The translations under genes and the position numbers were made by a program. A DNA stretch of 64,000 bases from Hyphomicrobium sp. Its GTDB lineage: Bacteria > Pseudomonadota > Alphaproteobacteria > Rhizobiales > Hyphomicrobiaceae. The notes below the pieces were generated by a model. That model was not told the DNA's origin. It made no database searches and saw nothing but the letters and a program-made list of their open reading frames with translations. Each line of letters starts with the position of its first letter. Position 1 is the stretch's first letter. The stretch spans positions 551,803 to 615,802 of the forward strand of contig JAFWGI010000015.1 in assembly GCA_017512425.1 (NCBI GenBank). Reading direction: 5' to 3'. Below, in pieces: positions 34,815 to 45,666 of the stretch.

Positions 34815-36908
34815 ATGACCAAGAAACTCATTATCGACGGCACGCCGATTGAGGCCGAGGACGGCACGACGCTGATGCATGCGTGTGAAGCGGTCGGATC
34901 GGAAATTCCGCGCTTCTGCTATCACGAGCGCCTGTCGATTGCCGGCAACTGCCGCATGTGTCTAGTCGATGTACAGGGATCGCCGAAGCCGATCGCGTCG
35001 TGCGCGATGCTTGTCGGCGATTTGCCGCCGAACCGCGACGGTTCGCCGAAAGTCGTCAGCACGAATTCGCCGCTCGTTAAAAAGGCGCGCGAAGGCGTAA
35101 TGGAATTCCTGCTGATCAATCATCCGCTCGATTGCCCGATTTGCGATCAAGGCGGCGAATGCGATCTGCAAGACCAGGCGATGGCGTTCGGCGTCGGCGG
35201 CACGCGCTATCAGGAGAACAAGCGCGCCGTTGAAGAAAAGAATATCGGCCCGCTGATCAAGACGATGATGACGCGCTGCATCCATTGCACGCGCTGCGTC
35301 CGCTATATGACCGAAGTTGCGGGCGTCGAAGAGCTGGGTCTGATTTCGCGCGGCGAGGACGCTGAGATTACGACGTATCTCGAAAACGGCATTCTGTCGG
35401 AGATGAGCGCGAACGTCGTCGACCTTTGCCCGGTCGGCGCACTGACGCACCGGCCGTGGGCGTTCAACGCGCGCCCCTGGGAAATGGAAGGGACGGAGTC
35501 GATCGACGTCATGGATGCGGTGGGTTCTGCCATTCGCGTCGACACCCGCGGCGGCGCGGTGATGCGCATTCTGCCGCGTAACAACGACGACGTGAACGAA
35601 GAATGGATTTCCGATAAGACGCGCCACGTTGCCGACGGCTTGAAAACGCAGCGCCTCGACACGCCATACATCCGCAAGGACGGCCGCTTGCAGCCGGCCA
35701 GCTGGGACGATGCGTTGGGGCTTGTTGCAACAAAACTCAAGAACGCATCGCCTGACAAAATTGGCGCGATTGCGGGCGATCTTGCCGGTGCCGAAGAAAT
35801 GTTCGCGCTTAAGGATTTGCTGACGCGCGGCAGCGTCAAGAATCTCGATTGCCGTCAGGCGGGCGACAAACTCGATCCGAAGCTCGGGCGCGCGAGCTAC
35901 GTTTTCAATTCGTCGATCGATGGCATCGAGCAGGCCGACGCGATCCTGATCATCGGCTCGAACCCGCGCGTCGAAGCGCCGGTGTTGAATGCGCGCATTC
36001 GCAAGCGCTGGCGGAGGGGTGCATTGAAAGTCGGCGTCGTCGGCGTCAAGACGCCGTTGACGTACCCAGCAGACTATCTCGGTGCCGGGCCGGACACGCT
36101 TGTTCATATCGCGAGCGGCGAACATCCATTCGCGGCGACCTTCAGCGGTGCAAAGAACCCGCTCGTGATTGTCGGCGAAGCGGCATACACCCGTGCCGAC
36201 GGCCTTGCAGTTCTGGCTGCTGCGGCGCGCATCTTGCTAACCGCGAGCAAAGGCAAGGATGCGGGCTGGAACGGCTTCAACGTTCTGCACACGTCCGCCG
36301 CACGCGTCGCGGGTCTCGACCTCGGGTTCGTGCCGGGGAACGGCGGCAAGGACGTCGCCGGAATGCTCGCGGGCGGCATGGAGTTTCTGTATCTGCTCGG
36401 TGCAGACGAGTGCGACGTGCCGCGCGGAGCCGCAAGTTTCGTCGTCTATCAGGGCAGTCACGGCGACAAGGGCGCCGAGCGTGCCGACGTGATTTTGCCG
36501 GGTGCTGCCTACACGGAAAAGAGCGCGACGTACGTCAACACCGAAGGCCGCGCGCAGCAGACCGTGAAAGCAGGATTTGCGCCGGGCGACGCCAAGGAAG
36601 ACTGGACAATCATTCGTGCGCTTTCGGAGCGTGCGGGCGCCAAGTTGCCGTACGACACGCTCGCCGAGTTGCGCGCCGCGATGTACAAGGTGGCACCGCA
36701 ACTCGCGGCACTCGATCACGTCGAGGCGCGCGTCGTCTCCGGCCTCGAGACGCTCGCAAAGCTCAAGGGCGCGACGTCATCGGAAGCATTCGCACCCGGA
36801 ATTGCTGATTTCTACCTGACAAATCCGATCGCCCGGTCGTCGGCGGTCATGGCCGGCATGAGCCAGTTGCGCTTTGCGCGCGATCAGAAACTGAGCGCGG
36901 CGGAGTGA
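34815..36908 (+). CDS. nuoG: NADH-quinone oxidoreductase subunit G
   Basis: A 697-residue NuoG, the large Fe-S subunit of the peripheral arm. The N-terminal 2Fe-2S region ([20 protein letters not shown]), the His/Cys 4Fe-4S motif ([18 protein letters not shown]) and the [10 protein letters not shown] cluster are all present, followed by the molybdopterin-oxidoreductase-like domain. The coding sequence looks intact. What is unusual lies upstream: the original start was probably three bases after nuoF; now an array of small genes and repeats of about 950 bases separates them. The local start has only GCGAGGAGCGCGATAACCG before it. Confidence 0.97.
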   Translation: MTKKLIIDGTPIEAEDGTTLMHACEAVGSEIPRFCYHERLSIAGNCRMCLVDVQGSPKPIASCAMLVGDLPPNRDGSPKVVSTNSPLVKKAREGVMEFLLINHPLDCPICDQGGECDLQDQAMAFGVGGTRYQENKRAVEEKNIGPLIKTMMTRCIHCTRCVRYMTEVAGVEELGLISRGEDAEITTYLENGILSEMSANVVDLCPVGALTHRPWAFNARPWEMEGTESIDVMDAVGSAIRVDTRGGAVMRILPRNNDDVNEEWISDKTRHVADGLKTQRLDTPYIRKDGRLQPASWDDALGLVATKLKNASPDKIGAIAGDLAGAEEMFALKDLLTRGSVKNLDCRQAGDKLDPKLGRASYVFNSSIDGIEQADAILIIGSNPRVEAPVLNARIRKRWRRGALKVGVVGVKTPLTYPADYLGAGPDTLVHIASGEHPFAATFSGAKNPLVIVGEAAYTRADGLAVLAAAARILLTASKGKDAGWNGFNVLHTSAARVAGLDLGFVPGNGGKDVAGMLAGGMEFLYLLGADECDVPRGAASFVVYQGSHGDKGAERADVILPGAAYTEKSATYVNTEGRAQQTVKAGFAPGDAKEDWTIIRALSERAGAKLPYDTLAELRAAMYKVAPQLAALDHVEARVVSGLETLAKLKGATSSEAFAPGIADFYLTNPIARSSAVMAGMSQLRFARDQKLSAAE

Positions 36909-36915
36909 GGAGCGG

Positions 36916-37986
36916 ATGAGCGATTTTCTGACGACACTCTCGGACGCAGGGCTTTGGGTCTGGTCATTCACCGGCGTGCAGAGCCTTGCGCTGCTGCTCT
37001 CGCTGCTGATCATCATCGCGTTTCTCCTGCTCATGGACCGCAAGGTCTGGGCGGCGGTTCAGATGCGGCGCGGCCCGAACGTCGTCGGACCGTTCGGCTT
37101 GCTGCAGTCGTTCGCGGACTTGTTGAAGTTCGTGTTCAAAGAGCCCGTCATTCCCGCGGGCTCGGACAAGATGGTGTTTTTGCTGGCGCCGCTTGCGACC
37201 GCGACGTTCGCGCTGGCTTCGTGGGCCGTCATTCCGGTCAACGAGAACAGCTGGGGCAAGTGGGTTATCTCCGACATGAATGTCGGAATTCTGTACCTGC
37301 TCGCGATCTCGTCGCTCGGCGTCTACGGCATCATCATGGGCGGCTGGGCATCGAACTCGAAGTATCCGTTCATGGGCGCGCTCAGATCTGCTGCGCAGAT
37401 GGTCAGCTACGAAGTGTCCATCGGGCTTGTGATCATCTGCGTGCTGCTGTGCGTCGGGTCGTTGAACGTGACGGCCGTCGTCAATGCGCAGAAGGACGGC
37501 ATCGGCACAGGATTGGGCCTCACGCCGTCGCTGCTCGACTGGCACTGGCTGGCGCTGTTCCCGATGTTCATCGTGTTCTTCATTTCGGCGCTGGCTGAAA
37601 CCAACCGGCCGCCGTTCGACCTAGTCGAAGCGGAATCGGAACTGGTCGCGGGCTTCATGGTCGAATACGGTTCGACGCCGTATCTGCTTTACATGCTCGG
37701 CGAGTACGTCGCGATCGTCACCATGTGCGCGATGACGACGATCATGTTCCTCGGTGGGTGGCTACCGCCGATCGACATCGCGCCGTTCAACTGGGTACCG
37801 GGTATTTTCTGGTTCCTCGCAAAGAGCGTGATGGTGTTTTTCATGTTCGCTATGGTGAAGGCATTCGTGCCGCGCTACCGCTATGACCAGTTGATGCGGC
37901 TCGGCTGGAAAGTCTTCCTGCCGCTGTCGCTCGTGATGGTCGTTCTGACGGCGAGCGTTCTGCATTTCGGAGGGCTTGCGCCATGA
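36916..37986 (+). CDS. nuoH: NADH-quinone oxidoreductase subunit H
   Basis: A 356-residue membrane subunit that forms the quinone entry at the membrane-arm side. [13 protein letters not shown] sequence appears here as [22 protein letters not shown], and the later loop [22 protein letters not shown] is diagnostic. Eight to nine hydrophobic segments are seen. GAGGAGCGG precedes the ATG. The last four bases overlap the nuoI start (ATGA-type coupling). Confidence 0.97.
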   Translation: MSDFLTTLSDAGLWVWSFTGVQSLALLLSLLIIIAFLLLMDRKVWAAVQMRRGPNVVGPFGLLQSFADLLKFVFKEPVIPAGSDKMVFLLAPLATATFALASWAVIPVNENSWGKWVISDMNVGILYLLAISSLGVYGIIMGGWASNSKYPFMGALRSAAQMVSYEVSIGLVIICVLLCVGSLNVTAVVNAQKDGIGTGLGLTPSLLDWHWLALFPMFIVFFISALAETNRPPFDLVEAESELVAGFMVEYGSTPYLLYMLGEYVAIVTMCAMTTIMFLGGWLPPIDIAPFNWVPGIFWFLAKSVMVFFMFAMVKAFVPRYRYDQLMRLGWKVFLPLSLVMVVLTASVLHFGGLAP

Positions 37987-38471
37987 ACATCGCCCGCGGG
38001 ATAAAATCGCTCTTTCTCGTCGAGTTCGTCGGCGCGTTCTTTCTGACGATGCGCTACTTCTTCGCGCCGAAGAAAACGCTGAACTACCCTTATGAAAAGG
38101 GGCCGCTCAGCCCACGCTTTCGCGGAGAGCATGCGCTGCGCCGCTATCCGAACGGCGAAGAGCGCTGCATCGCCTGCAAGCTCTGCGAGGCGATCTGCCC
38201 GGCGCAGGCCATCACGATCGAGGCTGGTCCACGCCGCAACGACGGTACGCGCCGGACGACACGTTACGACATCGACATGACCAAATGCATCTATTGCGGG
38301 CTATGTCAGGAAGCGTGCCCAGTCGACGCGATCGTCGAGGGGCCAAATTTTGAGTTCGCGACCGAAACGCGCGAAGAGCTTTTCTACGACAAGGCGCGGC
38401 TGCTCGCGAATGGCGACCGCTGGGAACGCGAGATCGCGAGCAACCTCGCGGCCGACGCGAAGTACAGGTGA
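37983..38471 (+). CDS. nuoI: NADH-quinone oxidoreductase subunit I
   Basis: A 162-residue ferredoxin-like subunit with two 4Fe-4S clusters (N6a, N6b). The motifs [12 protein letters not shown] and [12 protein letters not shown], each followed by the final CP-type ligand, are complete. It links the peripheral Fe-S chain to the quinone site. The repeat element at 38474 begins three bases after its stop. Confidence 0.97.
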   Translation: MNIARGIKSLFLVEFVGAFFLTMRYFFAPKKTLNYPYEKGPLSPRFRGEHALRRYPNGEERCIACKLCEAICPAQAITIEAGPRRNDGTRRTTRYDIDMTKCIYCGLCQEACPVDAIVEGPNFEFATETREELFYDKARLLANGDRWEREIASNLAADAKYR

Positions 38472-38473
38472 CT

Positions 38474-38601
38474 CCCTCTCCCCATAGCGCCCTCGATCGG
38501 GCGGTATGGGGAGAGGGCTGGGGTGAGGGGCAGCGGCAGGCACCGGCGTGTGTGTGGCCCCTCACCCAAACCCTCTCCCCGTTATAGGAACGGGGAGAGG
38601 G
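38474..38601. repeat. Paired-hairpin palindromic element between nuoI and nuoJ
   Basis: Hairpin 1 has 13-base arms at 38474-38486 (CCCTCTCCCCATA) and 38505-38517. GGGTGAGGGGC at 38521-38531 and its inverse GCCCCTCACCC at 38557-38567 flank a 25-base centre. Hairpin 2 has 13-base arms at 38571-38583 (CCCTCTCCCCGTT) and 38589-38601. The plan equals that of the DUF559 element but without the gene. It ends 16 bases before the nuoJ start. Confidence 0.9.
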
Positions 38602-38617
38602 AACAAGAGGACAGGAT

Positions 38618-39265
38618 ATGGTCACGGCGATCTTCTTTTATTTGTTCTCGACGCTGGCGATTGCGTCGGCGGCGTTCGTCGTGCTGGCGCGTAACCCTGT
38701 GCACGCCGTGCTGTTCCTGATCCTGACGTTCTTCAACGCGGCAGGATTGTTCGTGCTGCTCAACGCAGAATTTCTCGCGATGCTGCTCGTCGTCGTCTAC
38801 GTCGGCGCAGTCGCTGTGCTGTTCCTATTCGTCGTCATGATGCTCGACGTCGATTTCGCCGAGCTGAAAGCGGGCTTCATCAAGAATGCGCCCGTCGGCG
38901 CGCTGGTCGGCGGCGTGGTTCTGGCTGAACTCGTCGCACTTTTTGCGTTTCACGGCCTCGACGTGGCGCCGGGCAAAATCGCAGCCGCTGCGGTGCCGAG
39001 CGATCTGACGAACACCGAAGCGCTCGGACAAATTCTCTATACGAAGTACGTCTACTTCTTTCAGACCGCGGGCATGGTGCTTCTGGTCGCGATGATTGGC
39101 GCGATCGTCTTGACACTGCGTCATCGTGAGGGCGTCAAGCGGCAGTCGATTTCGGAGCAGGTCGCGCGGGGGCCGGCAACAGGCATGGAGGTCGTCAAGG
39201 TGCCGAGCGGTGGCTATACGGTGCCGCCAGTCGCTCGACCGAAGACGCCGGAGGCCGCGGAATGA
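38618..39265 (+). CDS. nuoJ: NADH-quinone oxidoreductase subunit J
   Basis: A 215-residue membrane subunit with five hydrophobic segments. NPVHAVLFLILTFFNAAGLF, LLVVVYVGAVAVLFLFVVMM and the conserved YVGAVAVLFLFVVMMLD segment are typical of NuoJ. A hydrophilic tail of about 45 residues follows. The ribosome binding area (AAGAGGACAGGAT) lies next to the right arm of the palindromic element. Its stop overlaps the next gene's start by four bases. Confidence 0.96.
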   Translation: MVTAIFFYLFSTLAIASAAFVVLARNPVHAVLFLILTFFNAAGLFVLLNAEFLAMLLVVVYVGAVAVLFLFVVMMLDVDFAELKAGFIKNAPVGALVGGVVLAELVALFAFHGLDVAPGKIAAAAVPSDLTNTEALGQILYTKYVYFFQTAGMVLLVAMIGAIVLTLRHREGVKRQSISEQVARGPATGMEVVKVPSGGYTVPPVARPKTPEAAE

Positions 39266-39525
39266 GCAAGCTCAACGGGCATGGCAGCCGCGGCAATGGT
39301 AACGACGACGACCGGCCGAACGTCGCATCACTCGATGAAGCGCGCCGCCGCGCCGCGGAGAAGGCAAAGGCTGAGAAGCGCGCGCAGTCGAGCGGCGTCA
39401 TGCGTTCCGGACCGCGCAGCGCACGCGACTGGCTGATCGGCGGTCTGATCGTGGCGATGGCCGCGAGCTATATCGCGTCGTTCTTCATCGGGACGGAACC
39501 AGTCACGACCGGGGGCGTGCAATGA
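39262..39525 (+). CDS. Small single-pass protein between nuoJ and nuoK, function unknown
   Basis: An 87-residue protein. Residues 1-55 are charged and low-complexity ([20 protein letters not shown]), then comes one hydrophobic segment ([20 protein letters not shown]). It overlaps nuoJ by four bases upstream and nuoK by four bases downstream, so it is translated with them. It could be a lineage-specific accessory part of complex I; no known family is recognised. Confidence 0.65.
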   Translation: MSKLNGHGSRGNGNDDDRPNVASLDEARRRAAEKAKAEKRAQSSGVMRSGPRSARDWLIGGLIVAMAASYIASFFIGTEPVTTGGVQ

Positions 39526-39830
39526 CGATTGGGCTTGGACATTATCTGACGGTCGCGGCGTGCCTCTTTACGCTCGGCATTTTCGGGATATTCCTGAATC
39601 GCAAGAACGTCATCGTCATTCTGATGTCGGTCGAGCTGATGCTGCTCGCCGTCAACATCAACCTCGTTGCGTTCGCGAATTTCAACGGCGATCTCGTGGG
39701 ACAAGTGTTTGCGCTGTTCATACTGACCGTTGCGGCTGCGGAAGCAGCCATCGGGCTCGCAATTATCGTTGTCTACTATCGCAATCGCGGTTCGATCGCG
39801 GTTGACGACATCAACATGATGAAGGGCTGA
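39522..39830 (+). CDS. nuoK: NADH-quinone oxidoreductase subunit K
   Basis: A 102-residue membrane subunit with three segments. [20 protein letters not shown] with the conserved Glu in [10 protein letters not shown], and the second in [13 protein letters not shown], match the antiporter-like NuoK family. It overlaps the preceding gene by ATGA. A 47-residue gene follows two bases later. Confidence 0.97.
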   Translation: MTIGLGHYLTVAACLFTLGIFGIFLNRKNVIVILMSVELMLLAVNINLVAFANFNGDLVGQVFALFILTVAAAEAAIGLAIIVVYYRNRGSIAVDDINMMKG

Positions 39831-39832
39831 GC

Positions 39833-39976
39833 ATGTTCGACATTCTGCTCGACGGCATCACGCAGAAAGTCGTCCGCCGCCGCTGGTGGTTGGCGGCAAT
39901 TGCGGTGCTGAGCGGAGCGGTTGCGGCACTGCTGTTCGTCGGTCTTCTCGGTTACGCAGGACTTCTCCCAGCATGA
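39833..39976 (+). CDS. Very small single-pass membrane protein between nuoK and nuoL
   Basis: A 47-residue frame from ATG 39833 ([20 protein letters not shown]) with one hydrophobic segment ([20 protein letters not shown]). Its stop overlaps the nuoL start as ATGA at 39973-39976, and its start is two bases after the nuoK stop. Such tight packing on both sides supports translation. The function is unknown. Confidence 0.55.
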   Translation: MFDILLDGITQKVVRRRWWLAAIAVLSGAVAALLFVGLLGYAGLLPA

Positions 39977-41934
39977 TCTACACAGCAATCGTATTCCTGC
40001 CGCTGATCGGGGCACTCATCGCGGGCTTGTTCGGACGCGTCATTGGCGAGCGGCCGAGTGAGATCGTGACGACCGCGCTGCTGATGATCTCGGCGCTGTT
40101 GTCGTGGGTCGTCTTCGTGCAGGTGGGCTTCGGGCACGAGACGCACCGGGTGCAGGTGCTCCGCTGGATCACGTCAGGTGAACTCGATACCTCGTGGTCG
40201 CTGCGCATCGATACGTTAACGTCGGTGATGCTGGTCGTCGTGACGACCGTGTCGTCGCTCGTTCATCTCTATTCGATCGGCTATATGCATGAGGACGACA
40301 GCCGTCCGCGGTTCTTCGCGTATCTGTCGCTCTTCACGTTCGCAATGTTGATGCTCGTCACGAGCGACAACCTGCTGCAGATGTTCTTCGGATGGGAAGG
40401 CGTCGGCCTCGCGTCTTATCTGTTGATCGGGTTCTGGTACAAGAAACCGGAAGCGAATGCGGCGGCGATCAAGGCGTTCGTCGTCAACCGCGTCGGCGAC
40501 TTCGGGTTCGCACTCGGCATTTTCGCGCTGTTCTTCGTCTTCAAGTCGATCAACCTCGATGCGGTCTTCGCGGCGGCGCCGACGGCAGTCGGCAAGACGT
40601 TCTCGTTTGCGGGCTACGATGTCGACATCGTGACGACCATTGCGCTGCTGCTGTTCATGGGCGCGATGGGGAAATCGGCGCAGTTCCTGCTGCACACCTG
40701 GTTGCCGGACGCGATGGAAGGGCCGACGCCGGTGTCGGCGCTGATCCACGCTGCGACGATGGTGACGGCGGGCGTGTTCATGGTCGCGCGCCTGTCGCCG
40801 ATTTTCGAACTTGCGCCGAACGCGCTCGTGGTCGTGACGTTTATCGGCACGCTGACGGCGTTCTTCGCCGCGACGGTGGGTCTCGTGCAGAACGACATCA
40901 AGCGCGTGATTGCCTATTCGACCTGCTCGCAGCTTGGCTACATGTTCGTTGCCTGCGGGATCGGCGCGTACGGCGTTGCGATCTTCCATCTGTTTACGCA
41001 CGCGTTCTTCAAGGCGCTGTTGTTCCTTGGTGCCGGCTCCGTCATCCACGCGATGCATCACGAGCAGGACATGCGCAACATGGGCGGATTGCGCACGAAA
41101 ATTCCGCTGACGTTCTGGGCGATGACCATCGGCACGCTGGCGCTGACGGGGGTCGGCATCCCGCACATGATCGGTTTCGCAGGCTTCCATTCAAAGGATG
41201 CGATCATCGAAGCTGCGTACGCCGCGCACACGCCGAACAACTATGCGTTCTGGACGCTGGTCGTCGCTGCTCTGATGACGTCGTTTTATTCGTGGCGCCT
41301 CGTCTTTATGACGTTCTTCGGTGAGACGCGCGCTGATCATCACACCTATGACCACGCGCACGAAAGCCCGCCGACGATGTTGATCCCGCTCGGCGTGCTG
41401 TCAATCGGCGCGATTGCAGCAGGCTTCGTATTCAAGGACTACTTCATCGGCAACCACGAAGCGGAGTTCTGGGCGACGTCGCTGTTCCGCAACGAGAGCA
41501 ACCATATTCTGCACGCGATGCATGGAATCCCGGCCTGGGTCGGGTTTGCACCCTTTATCGCAATGCTGACGGGCTTCCTGATCGCGTGGGTCTATTACAT
41601 CAAGGCGCCGTGGCTGCCGGCCGCAACCGCGAAAGCCTTCCGGCCGCTATATCTGTTCCTGCTCAACAAATGGCACATCGACGAGCTTTATGACTGGCTG
41701 TTCGTGCGTCCGGCATTCGCAATCGGCCGCTTCTTCTGGAAGGGCGGCGATGGCGCCGTGATCGACGGCACGATCGACGGGACGGCAGCGAGCGTCGCGG
41801 CTGTGACCGGCCGCGTGATCAAGCTGCAGACCGGCTACATGTATCACTACGCGTTCGTCATGCTGATTGGCGTCGCGGCGCTTCTGACGTGGCTCACATA
41901 CAATGCGGGTCTGCTGGGGAGCGTCGTCAGATGA
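39973..41934 (+). CDS. nuoL: NADH-quinone oxidoreductase subunit L
   Basis: A 653-residue antiporter-like proton-pumping subunit. The start is the ATG at 39973 ([20 protein letters not shown]), overlapping the small upstream gene by four bases. The core [40 protein letters not shown] and [15 protein letters not shown] are diagnostic, with the proton-channel Lys and Glu in place. The long C-terminal lateral helix region follows. Its stop overlaps the nuoM start. Confidence 0.97.
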   Translation: MIYTAIVFLPLIGALIAGLFGRVIGERPSEIVTTALLMISALLSWVVFVQVGFGHETHRVQVLRWITSGELDTSWSLRIDTLTSVMLVVVTTVSSLVHLYSIGYMHEDDSRPRFFAYLSLFTFAMLMLVTSDNLLQMFFGWEGVGLASYLLIGFWYKKPEANAAAIKAFVVNRVGDFGFALGIFALFFVFKSINLDAVFAAAPTAVGKTFSFAGYDVDIVTTIALLLFMGAMGKSAQFLLHTWLPDAMEGPTPVSALIHAATMVTAGVFMVARLSPIFELAPNALVVVTFIGTLTAFFAATVGLVQNDIKRVIAYSTCSQLGYMFVACGIGAYGVAIFHLFTHAFFKALLFLGAGSVIHAMHHEQDMRNMGGLRTKIPLTFWAMTIGTLALTGVGIPHMIGFAGFHSKDAIIEAAYAAHTPNNYAFWTLVVAALMTSFYSWRLVFMTFFGETRADHHTYDHAHESPPTMLIPLGVLSIGAIAAGFVFKDYFIGNHEAEFWATSLFRNESNHILHAMHGIPAWVGFAPFIAMLTGFLIAWVYYIKAPWLPAATAKAFRPLYLFLLNKWHIDELYDWLFVRPAFAIGRFFWKGGDGAVIDGTIDGTAASVAAVTGRVIKLQTGYMYHYAFVMLIGVAALLTWLTYNAGLLGSVVR

Positions 41935-43418
41935 GCAATCTTCTTTCCGTCGTCACGTTCCTGCCGCTCGCCGGCGCCGTGCTGATCGCGTTCCTCAATT
42001 CGGATGCGAAGGGCAACGCGCGCTGGATCGCGCTTTGGACAACGCTGATCACGTTCTTCGTGTCGCTGCTGATCTGGTATCACTTCGACAAGTCATCATC
42101 AGGGTTCCAGTTCGTTGAGGAATACGCCTGGCTCGGCCCGTTGAAATACAAGATGGGTGTCGACGGCATTTCGATGCTGTTCGTCATCCTTACGACGTTC
42201 CTGATGCCGATCACGATCCTGGCGAGCTGGGAGAGCGTCGAGCACCGCGTCAAGGAATACATGATTGCGTTCCTCGTGCTCGAAACGCTGATGATCGGCG
42301 TGTTCTGTGCGCTCGATCTCGTGCTGTTCTATCTGTTCTTCGAAGCCGGCCTCATTCCGATGTTCCTGATCATCGGCGTTTGGGGCGGCAAGCGGCGCGT
42401 CTACGCGAGCTTCAAGTTCTTCCTCTACACGCTGCTCGGCTCGGTGCTGATGCTGCTCGCGATGATGGCCATGTACTGGCACGCGGGCACGACCGATATC
42501 CCGACACTGCTCAACACCAAGTTCCCGGCGGACATGCAATGGTGGCTGTGGCTGGCGTTCTTCGCGTCGTTCGCGGTGAAAATGCCGATGTGGCCGGTGC
42601 ACACCTGGCTGCCGGATGCGCACGTCGAAGCGCCGACCGGCGGCTCGGTCATTCTGGCGGCAATTTTGCTGAAAATGGGCGGCTACGGCTTCCTGCGCTT
42701 CTCGCTGCCGATGTTCCCGATCGCGTCGGAGCAGTTGGCGCCGCTCGTGTTCACGCTGTCGATCGTCGCGATCATCTACACGTCGCTGGTCGCGCTGGTG
42801 CAGGAAGATATCAAGAAGCTGATCGCGTATTCGTCCGTCGCGCACATGGGCTTCGTGACGATGGGTATTTTCACGGCGAGCCAGCAGGGCGTCGATGGCG
42901 CGATCTTCCAGATGCTGTCGCACGGCATCGTCTCGGCCGCGCTCTTCTTGTGCGTCGGCGTCGTCTACGACCGCATGCATACCCGCGAGATCGCGGCCTA
43001 TGGCGGGCTTGTCGAGCGGATGCCGAAGTACGCGCTTGCGTTCATGGTGTTCACGATGGCCAACGTCGGTCTGCCGGGCACGAGCGGGTTCGTCGGCGAA
43101 TTCCTGACATTGCTCGCGGCGTTCAAGGCGAATTCGTGGGTCGCGATCTTTGCCACGACAGGCGTGATCCTTTCGGCGGCCTATGCGCTCTATCTCTACC
43201 GCCGTGTGATCTTCGGCGACTTGGTCAAGCCGAGCCTCAAAGGCCTGCTGGATCTGTCGCCGCGCGAGATCGCGATTTTAGCTCCGTTGGTGGTGCTGAC
43301 GATTTTCTACGGCGTCTATCCAGCGCCGGTGCTGGATGTCACGGCCGCGTCGGTGAAGAACTTGGTGCAGAACTATGAGGCTGCCGTGAAGCCTGCTGCT
43401 GCGCTGTTGGCGCCTTGA
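41931..43418 (+). CDS. nuoM: NADH-quinone oxidoreductase subunit M
   Basis: A 495-residue antiporter-like subunit starting at 41931 ([20 protein letters not shown]), four bases before the nuoL stop. The family segments [40 protein letters not shown] and [17 protein letters not shown] are present. It is one of the three proton-translocating membrane subunits. nuoN follows after 13 bases. Confidence 0.97.
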   Translation: MSNLLSVVTFLPLAGAVLIAFLNSDAKGNARWIALWTTLITFFVSLLIWYHFDKSSSGFQFVEEYAWLGPLKYKMGVDGISMLFVILTTFLMPITILASWESVEHRVKEYMIAFLVLETLMIGVFCALDLVLFYLFFEAGLIPMFLIIGVWGGKRRVYASFKFFLYTLLGSVLMLLAMMAMYWHAGTTDIPTLLNTKFPADMQWWLWLAFFASFAVKMPMWPVHTWLPDAHVEAPTGGSVILAAILLKMGGYGFLRFSLPMFPIASEQLAPLVFTLSIVAIIYTSLVALVQEDIKKLIAYSSVAHMGFVTMGIFTASQQGVDGAIFQMLSHGIVSAALFLCVGVVYDRMHTREIAAYGGLVERMPKYALAFMVFTMANVGLPGTSGFVGEFLTLLAAFKANSWVAIFATTGVILSAAYALYLYRRVIFGDLVKPSLKGLLDLSPREIAILAPLVVLTIFYGVYPAPVLDVTAASVKNLVQNYEAAVKPAAALLAP

Positions 43419-43431
43419 GGAGCAAACGCTG

Positions 43432-44889
43432 ATGGACTTGTCTCTGATCGCGCCAGTGCTGCCCGAAGTCATTCTCGCGCTCGGCGCGATGGCGTTGTTG
43501 ATGTTCGGCGCGTTTTCACCCGAGGGTGAAGCAACCGCAAGGAGTGCCGGATGGCTCGCGATTGCCGTGCTGTTTGCAGCCGCGATCGCCCTTGTGACGT
43601 CGACGCCGGCAGGCGCGGCATTCGATGGCGTTTTCCTTTCGGATGGTCTGACGACGTTCCTGAAGGTGTTGATCCTGATCGCGGCCGCGCTGACGCTGCT
43701 GCTGACGTTCGACGATTTCGGCCGCGCCAAGGTGATGCTGTTCGAATATCCGGTGCTCGTGCTGCTCGCGACGCTCGGCATGTTGATGATGGTGTCGGCG
43801 AACGATCTCATCGCGCTCTATCTCGGCCTCGAACTGCAGAGCCTTGCGCTCTACGTCATCGCGGCATTCAAGCGCGACGATGTGAAATCGAGCGAAGCGG
43901 GCCTCAAGTATTTCGTGCTCGGCGCGCTGTCGTCGGGCATGCTGCTCTACGGCGCGTCGATGCTTTATGGCGTGACGGGGTCGACGGGCTATGGCGCGAT
44001 TGCGGCGGCCGTCAAAGCCGATGGCATGACGCAGAATATCGGATTGATCGTCGGGCTGGTATTCGTGCTCGTCGGTCTGGCATTCAAGATTTCGGCAGTG
44101 CCGTTCCATATGTGGACGCCGGACGTTTATGAAGGCGCGCCGACGCCGGTGACCGCATTCTTCGCCGGTGCGCCGAAGGTGGCGGCCATGGCGCTGCTGA
44201 TCCGCTTCACGCAGGGTGCGCTTCCGGTCGCCGCGACGCAGTGGCAGCAGATCATCGTATTCCTGTCGATTGCCTCGATGGTGCTCGGTGCGTTCGCGGC
44301 CATCGGGCAGACGAACATCAAACGCCTTATGGCGTATTCCTCGATCGGACACGTCGGCTTTGCTCTTGTCGGCCTGGCGGCGAACAACGCCGAGGGAACC
44401 TCAGGTGTCCTGACGTATCTCGCGATCTACGTCGCGATGACGCTCGGCACGTTCGCGTGCATTCTCTCGATGCGGCGGGGCGACAAGAACATTGAAGATA
44501 TTTCGGAATTGGCCGGCCTGGCGAAGACCGATCTGCGGTTCGCAACGATCCTCGCAATTCTGATGTTCTCGCTCGCCGGTATTCCACCGCTCGCAGGCTT
44601 TTGGGCGAAGTGGTACGCTTTTCTGCCGGCGATCAAAGCGGGGCTATATCCGCTTGCGATCATCGGCGTCGTCGCCAGCGTGATCGGCGCCTTCTACTAC
44701 CTGCGCATTATCAAGATCATGTTCTTCGATGAGGCGGCGGCGCCGTTCGAGGCGGTCGAGAGCAAGGCGTTGTTCGTGATGGCGCTGTCGGTCGCGTTTG
44801 TGCTTGCGTTCTCATTGCCGTTCATCGGCGGTGCGGTCGGCGACGCGGCAACGGCCGCCGCCGCGAGCATCATGCCAGTGGTGCCCTAG
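43432..44889 (+). CDS. nuoN: NADH-quinone oxidoreductase subunit N
   Basis: A 485-residue antiporter-like subunit of complex I. The stretch [39 protein letters not shown] and [19 protein letters not shown] identify it. It is the last nuo gene here; birA follows after six bases, so nuo and the following housekeeping genes may share readthrough. The preceding AGGAGCAAACGCTG is the ribosome binding site. Confidence 0.97.
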   Translation: MDLSLIAPVLPEVILALGAMALLMFGAFSPEGEATARSAGWLAIAVLFAAAIALVTSTPAGAAFDGVFLSDGLTTFLKVLILIAAALTLLLTFDDFGRAKVMLFEYPVLVLLATLGMLMMVSANDLIALYLGLELQSLALYVIAAFKRDDVKSSEAGLKYFVLGALSSGMLLYGASMLYGVTGSTGYGAIAAAVKADGMTQNIGLIVGLVFVLVGLAFKISAVPFHMWTPDVYEGAPTPVTAFFAGAPKVAAMALLIRFTQGALPVAATQWQQIIVFLSIASMVLGAFAAIGQTNIKRLMAYSSIGHVGFALVGLAANNAEGTSGVLTYLAIYVAMTLGTFACILSMRRGDKNIEDISELAGLAKTDLRFATILAILMFSLAGIPPLAGFWAKWYAFLPAIKAGLYPLAIIGVVASVIGAFYYLRIIKIMFFDEAAAPFEAVESKALFVMALSVAFVLAFSLPFIGGAVGDAATAAAASIMPVVP

Positions 44890-44895
44890 TTCAGG

Positions 44896-45666
44896 ATGGT
44901 TCCGTCGCAGCATCGCTTCATACACCTGGCTGAGACGGGTTCGACCAACGCCGACGCGATGCGGTTCGCGCTTGCTGGTGAAGCCTTGCCGCTCTGGGTC
45001 AGCGCCGAGCGTCAGACAGCCGGGCGCGGCCGCTCGGGTCGCACGTGGGATGCGCCGCCGGGCAATCTGCAGGCGAGCCTGGCATTTTCATCGCTCGCGC
45101 CGTTGCATCATGCCGGTGAACTGTCCCTCGTTGCCGGGATCGCGCTGATCGATACGGTCGCGGCCTTTCAGCGGCAGGACAATGACGTGCGCATCCGCCT
45201 CAAATGGCCGAACGATCTGTTGATCGGTCCCGCCAAAGCTGGCGGCATTCTCGTCGAAACGACGACTGCGCGCGGCGCGCCCGGCTTCGTCGCCGTGATC
45301 GGCTTTGGGCTGAATATCGTAACCGCGCCTGAAACAATTGGCCGAGCGGCAACGTCGCTCGCCGCTGAGGACATTGCGGGCGATGCCGAAAGCGTGCTCA
45401 ACAGGTTGGCCGATCAGTGCGCCGAATGGCTGGCGCGCTGGGACGACGGCCGCGGGTTCGAAGCCATCCGGCATGCCTGGATGGCGCGGGCGGGCGTGCT
45501 TGGCGAGGCCATTACGGTCAATACAACAGCTGGCGCTGTTGCAGGAACGTACCAAGGTTTGGCAGAAAGTGGTGCGCTGCTCGCCGAAATCGACGGACGG
45601 GTGCGCACGATCACATACGGCGATGTCGCTCTCATTGCCCCAACAGACAAAGGCATGGCGCAATGA
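44896..45666 (+). CDS. birA: Biotin-[acetyl-CoA carboxylase] ligase
   Basis: A 256-residue enzyme that makes biotinyl-AMP and loads biotin on carboxylase carrier proteins. It is the short, non-regulatory type without the N-terminal DNA-binding domain. The adenylate loop GRGRSGRTWDAPPGNL and KWPNDLLIGPAKAGGILVE are present. It follows nuoN, an order common in the Hyphomicrobiales. Its stop overlaps the rnj start by ATGA. Confidence 0.93.
   Translation: MVPSQHRFIHLAETGSTNADAMRFALAGEALPLWVSAERQTAGRGRSGRTWDAPPGNLQASLAFSSLAPLHHAGELSLVAGIALIDTVAAFQRQDNDVRIRLKWPNDLLIGPAKAGGILVETTTARGAPGFVAVIGFGLNIVTAPETIGRAATSLAAEDIAGDAESVLNRLADQCAEWLARWDDGRGFEAIRHAWMARAGVLGEAITVNTTAGAVAGTYQGLAESGALLAEIDGRVRTITYGDVALIAPTDKGMAQ

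Noticed and set aside
34962..36125. Long antisense frame (387 codons) opposite nuoG
   Set aside because: It is Arg/Ala/His-rich, has no family features and mirrors the codon bias of a clear nuoG; a typical shadow in GC-rich DNA.
40216..41190. Antisense frame opposite nuoL rich in Arg, His and Glu
   Set aside because: The composition is that of an out-of-frame reading of a membrane-protein gene, not of a real protein.
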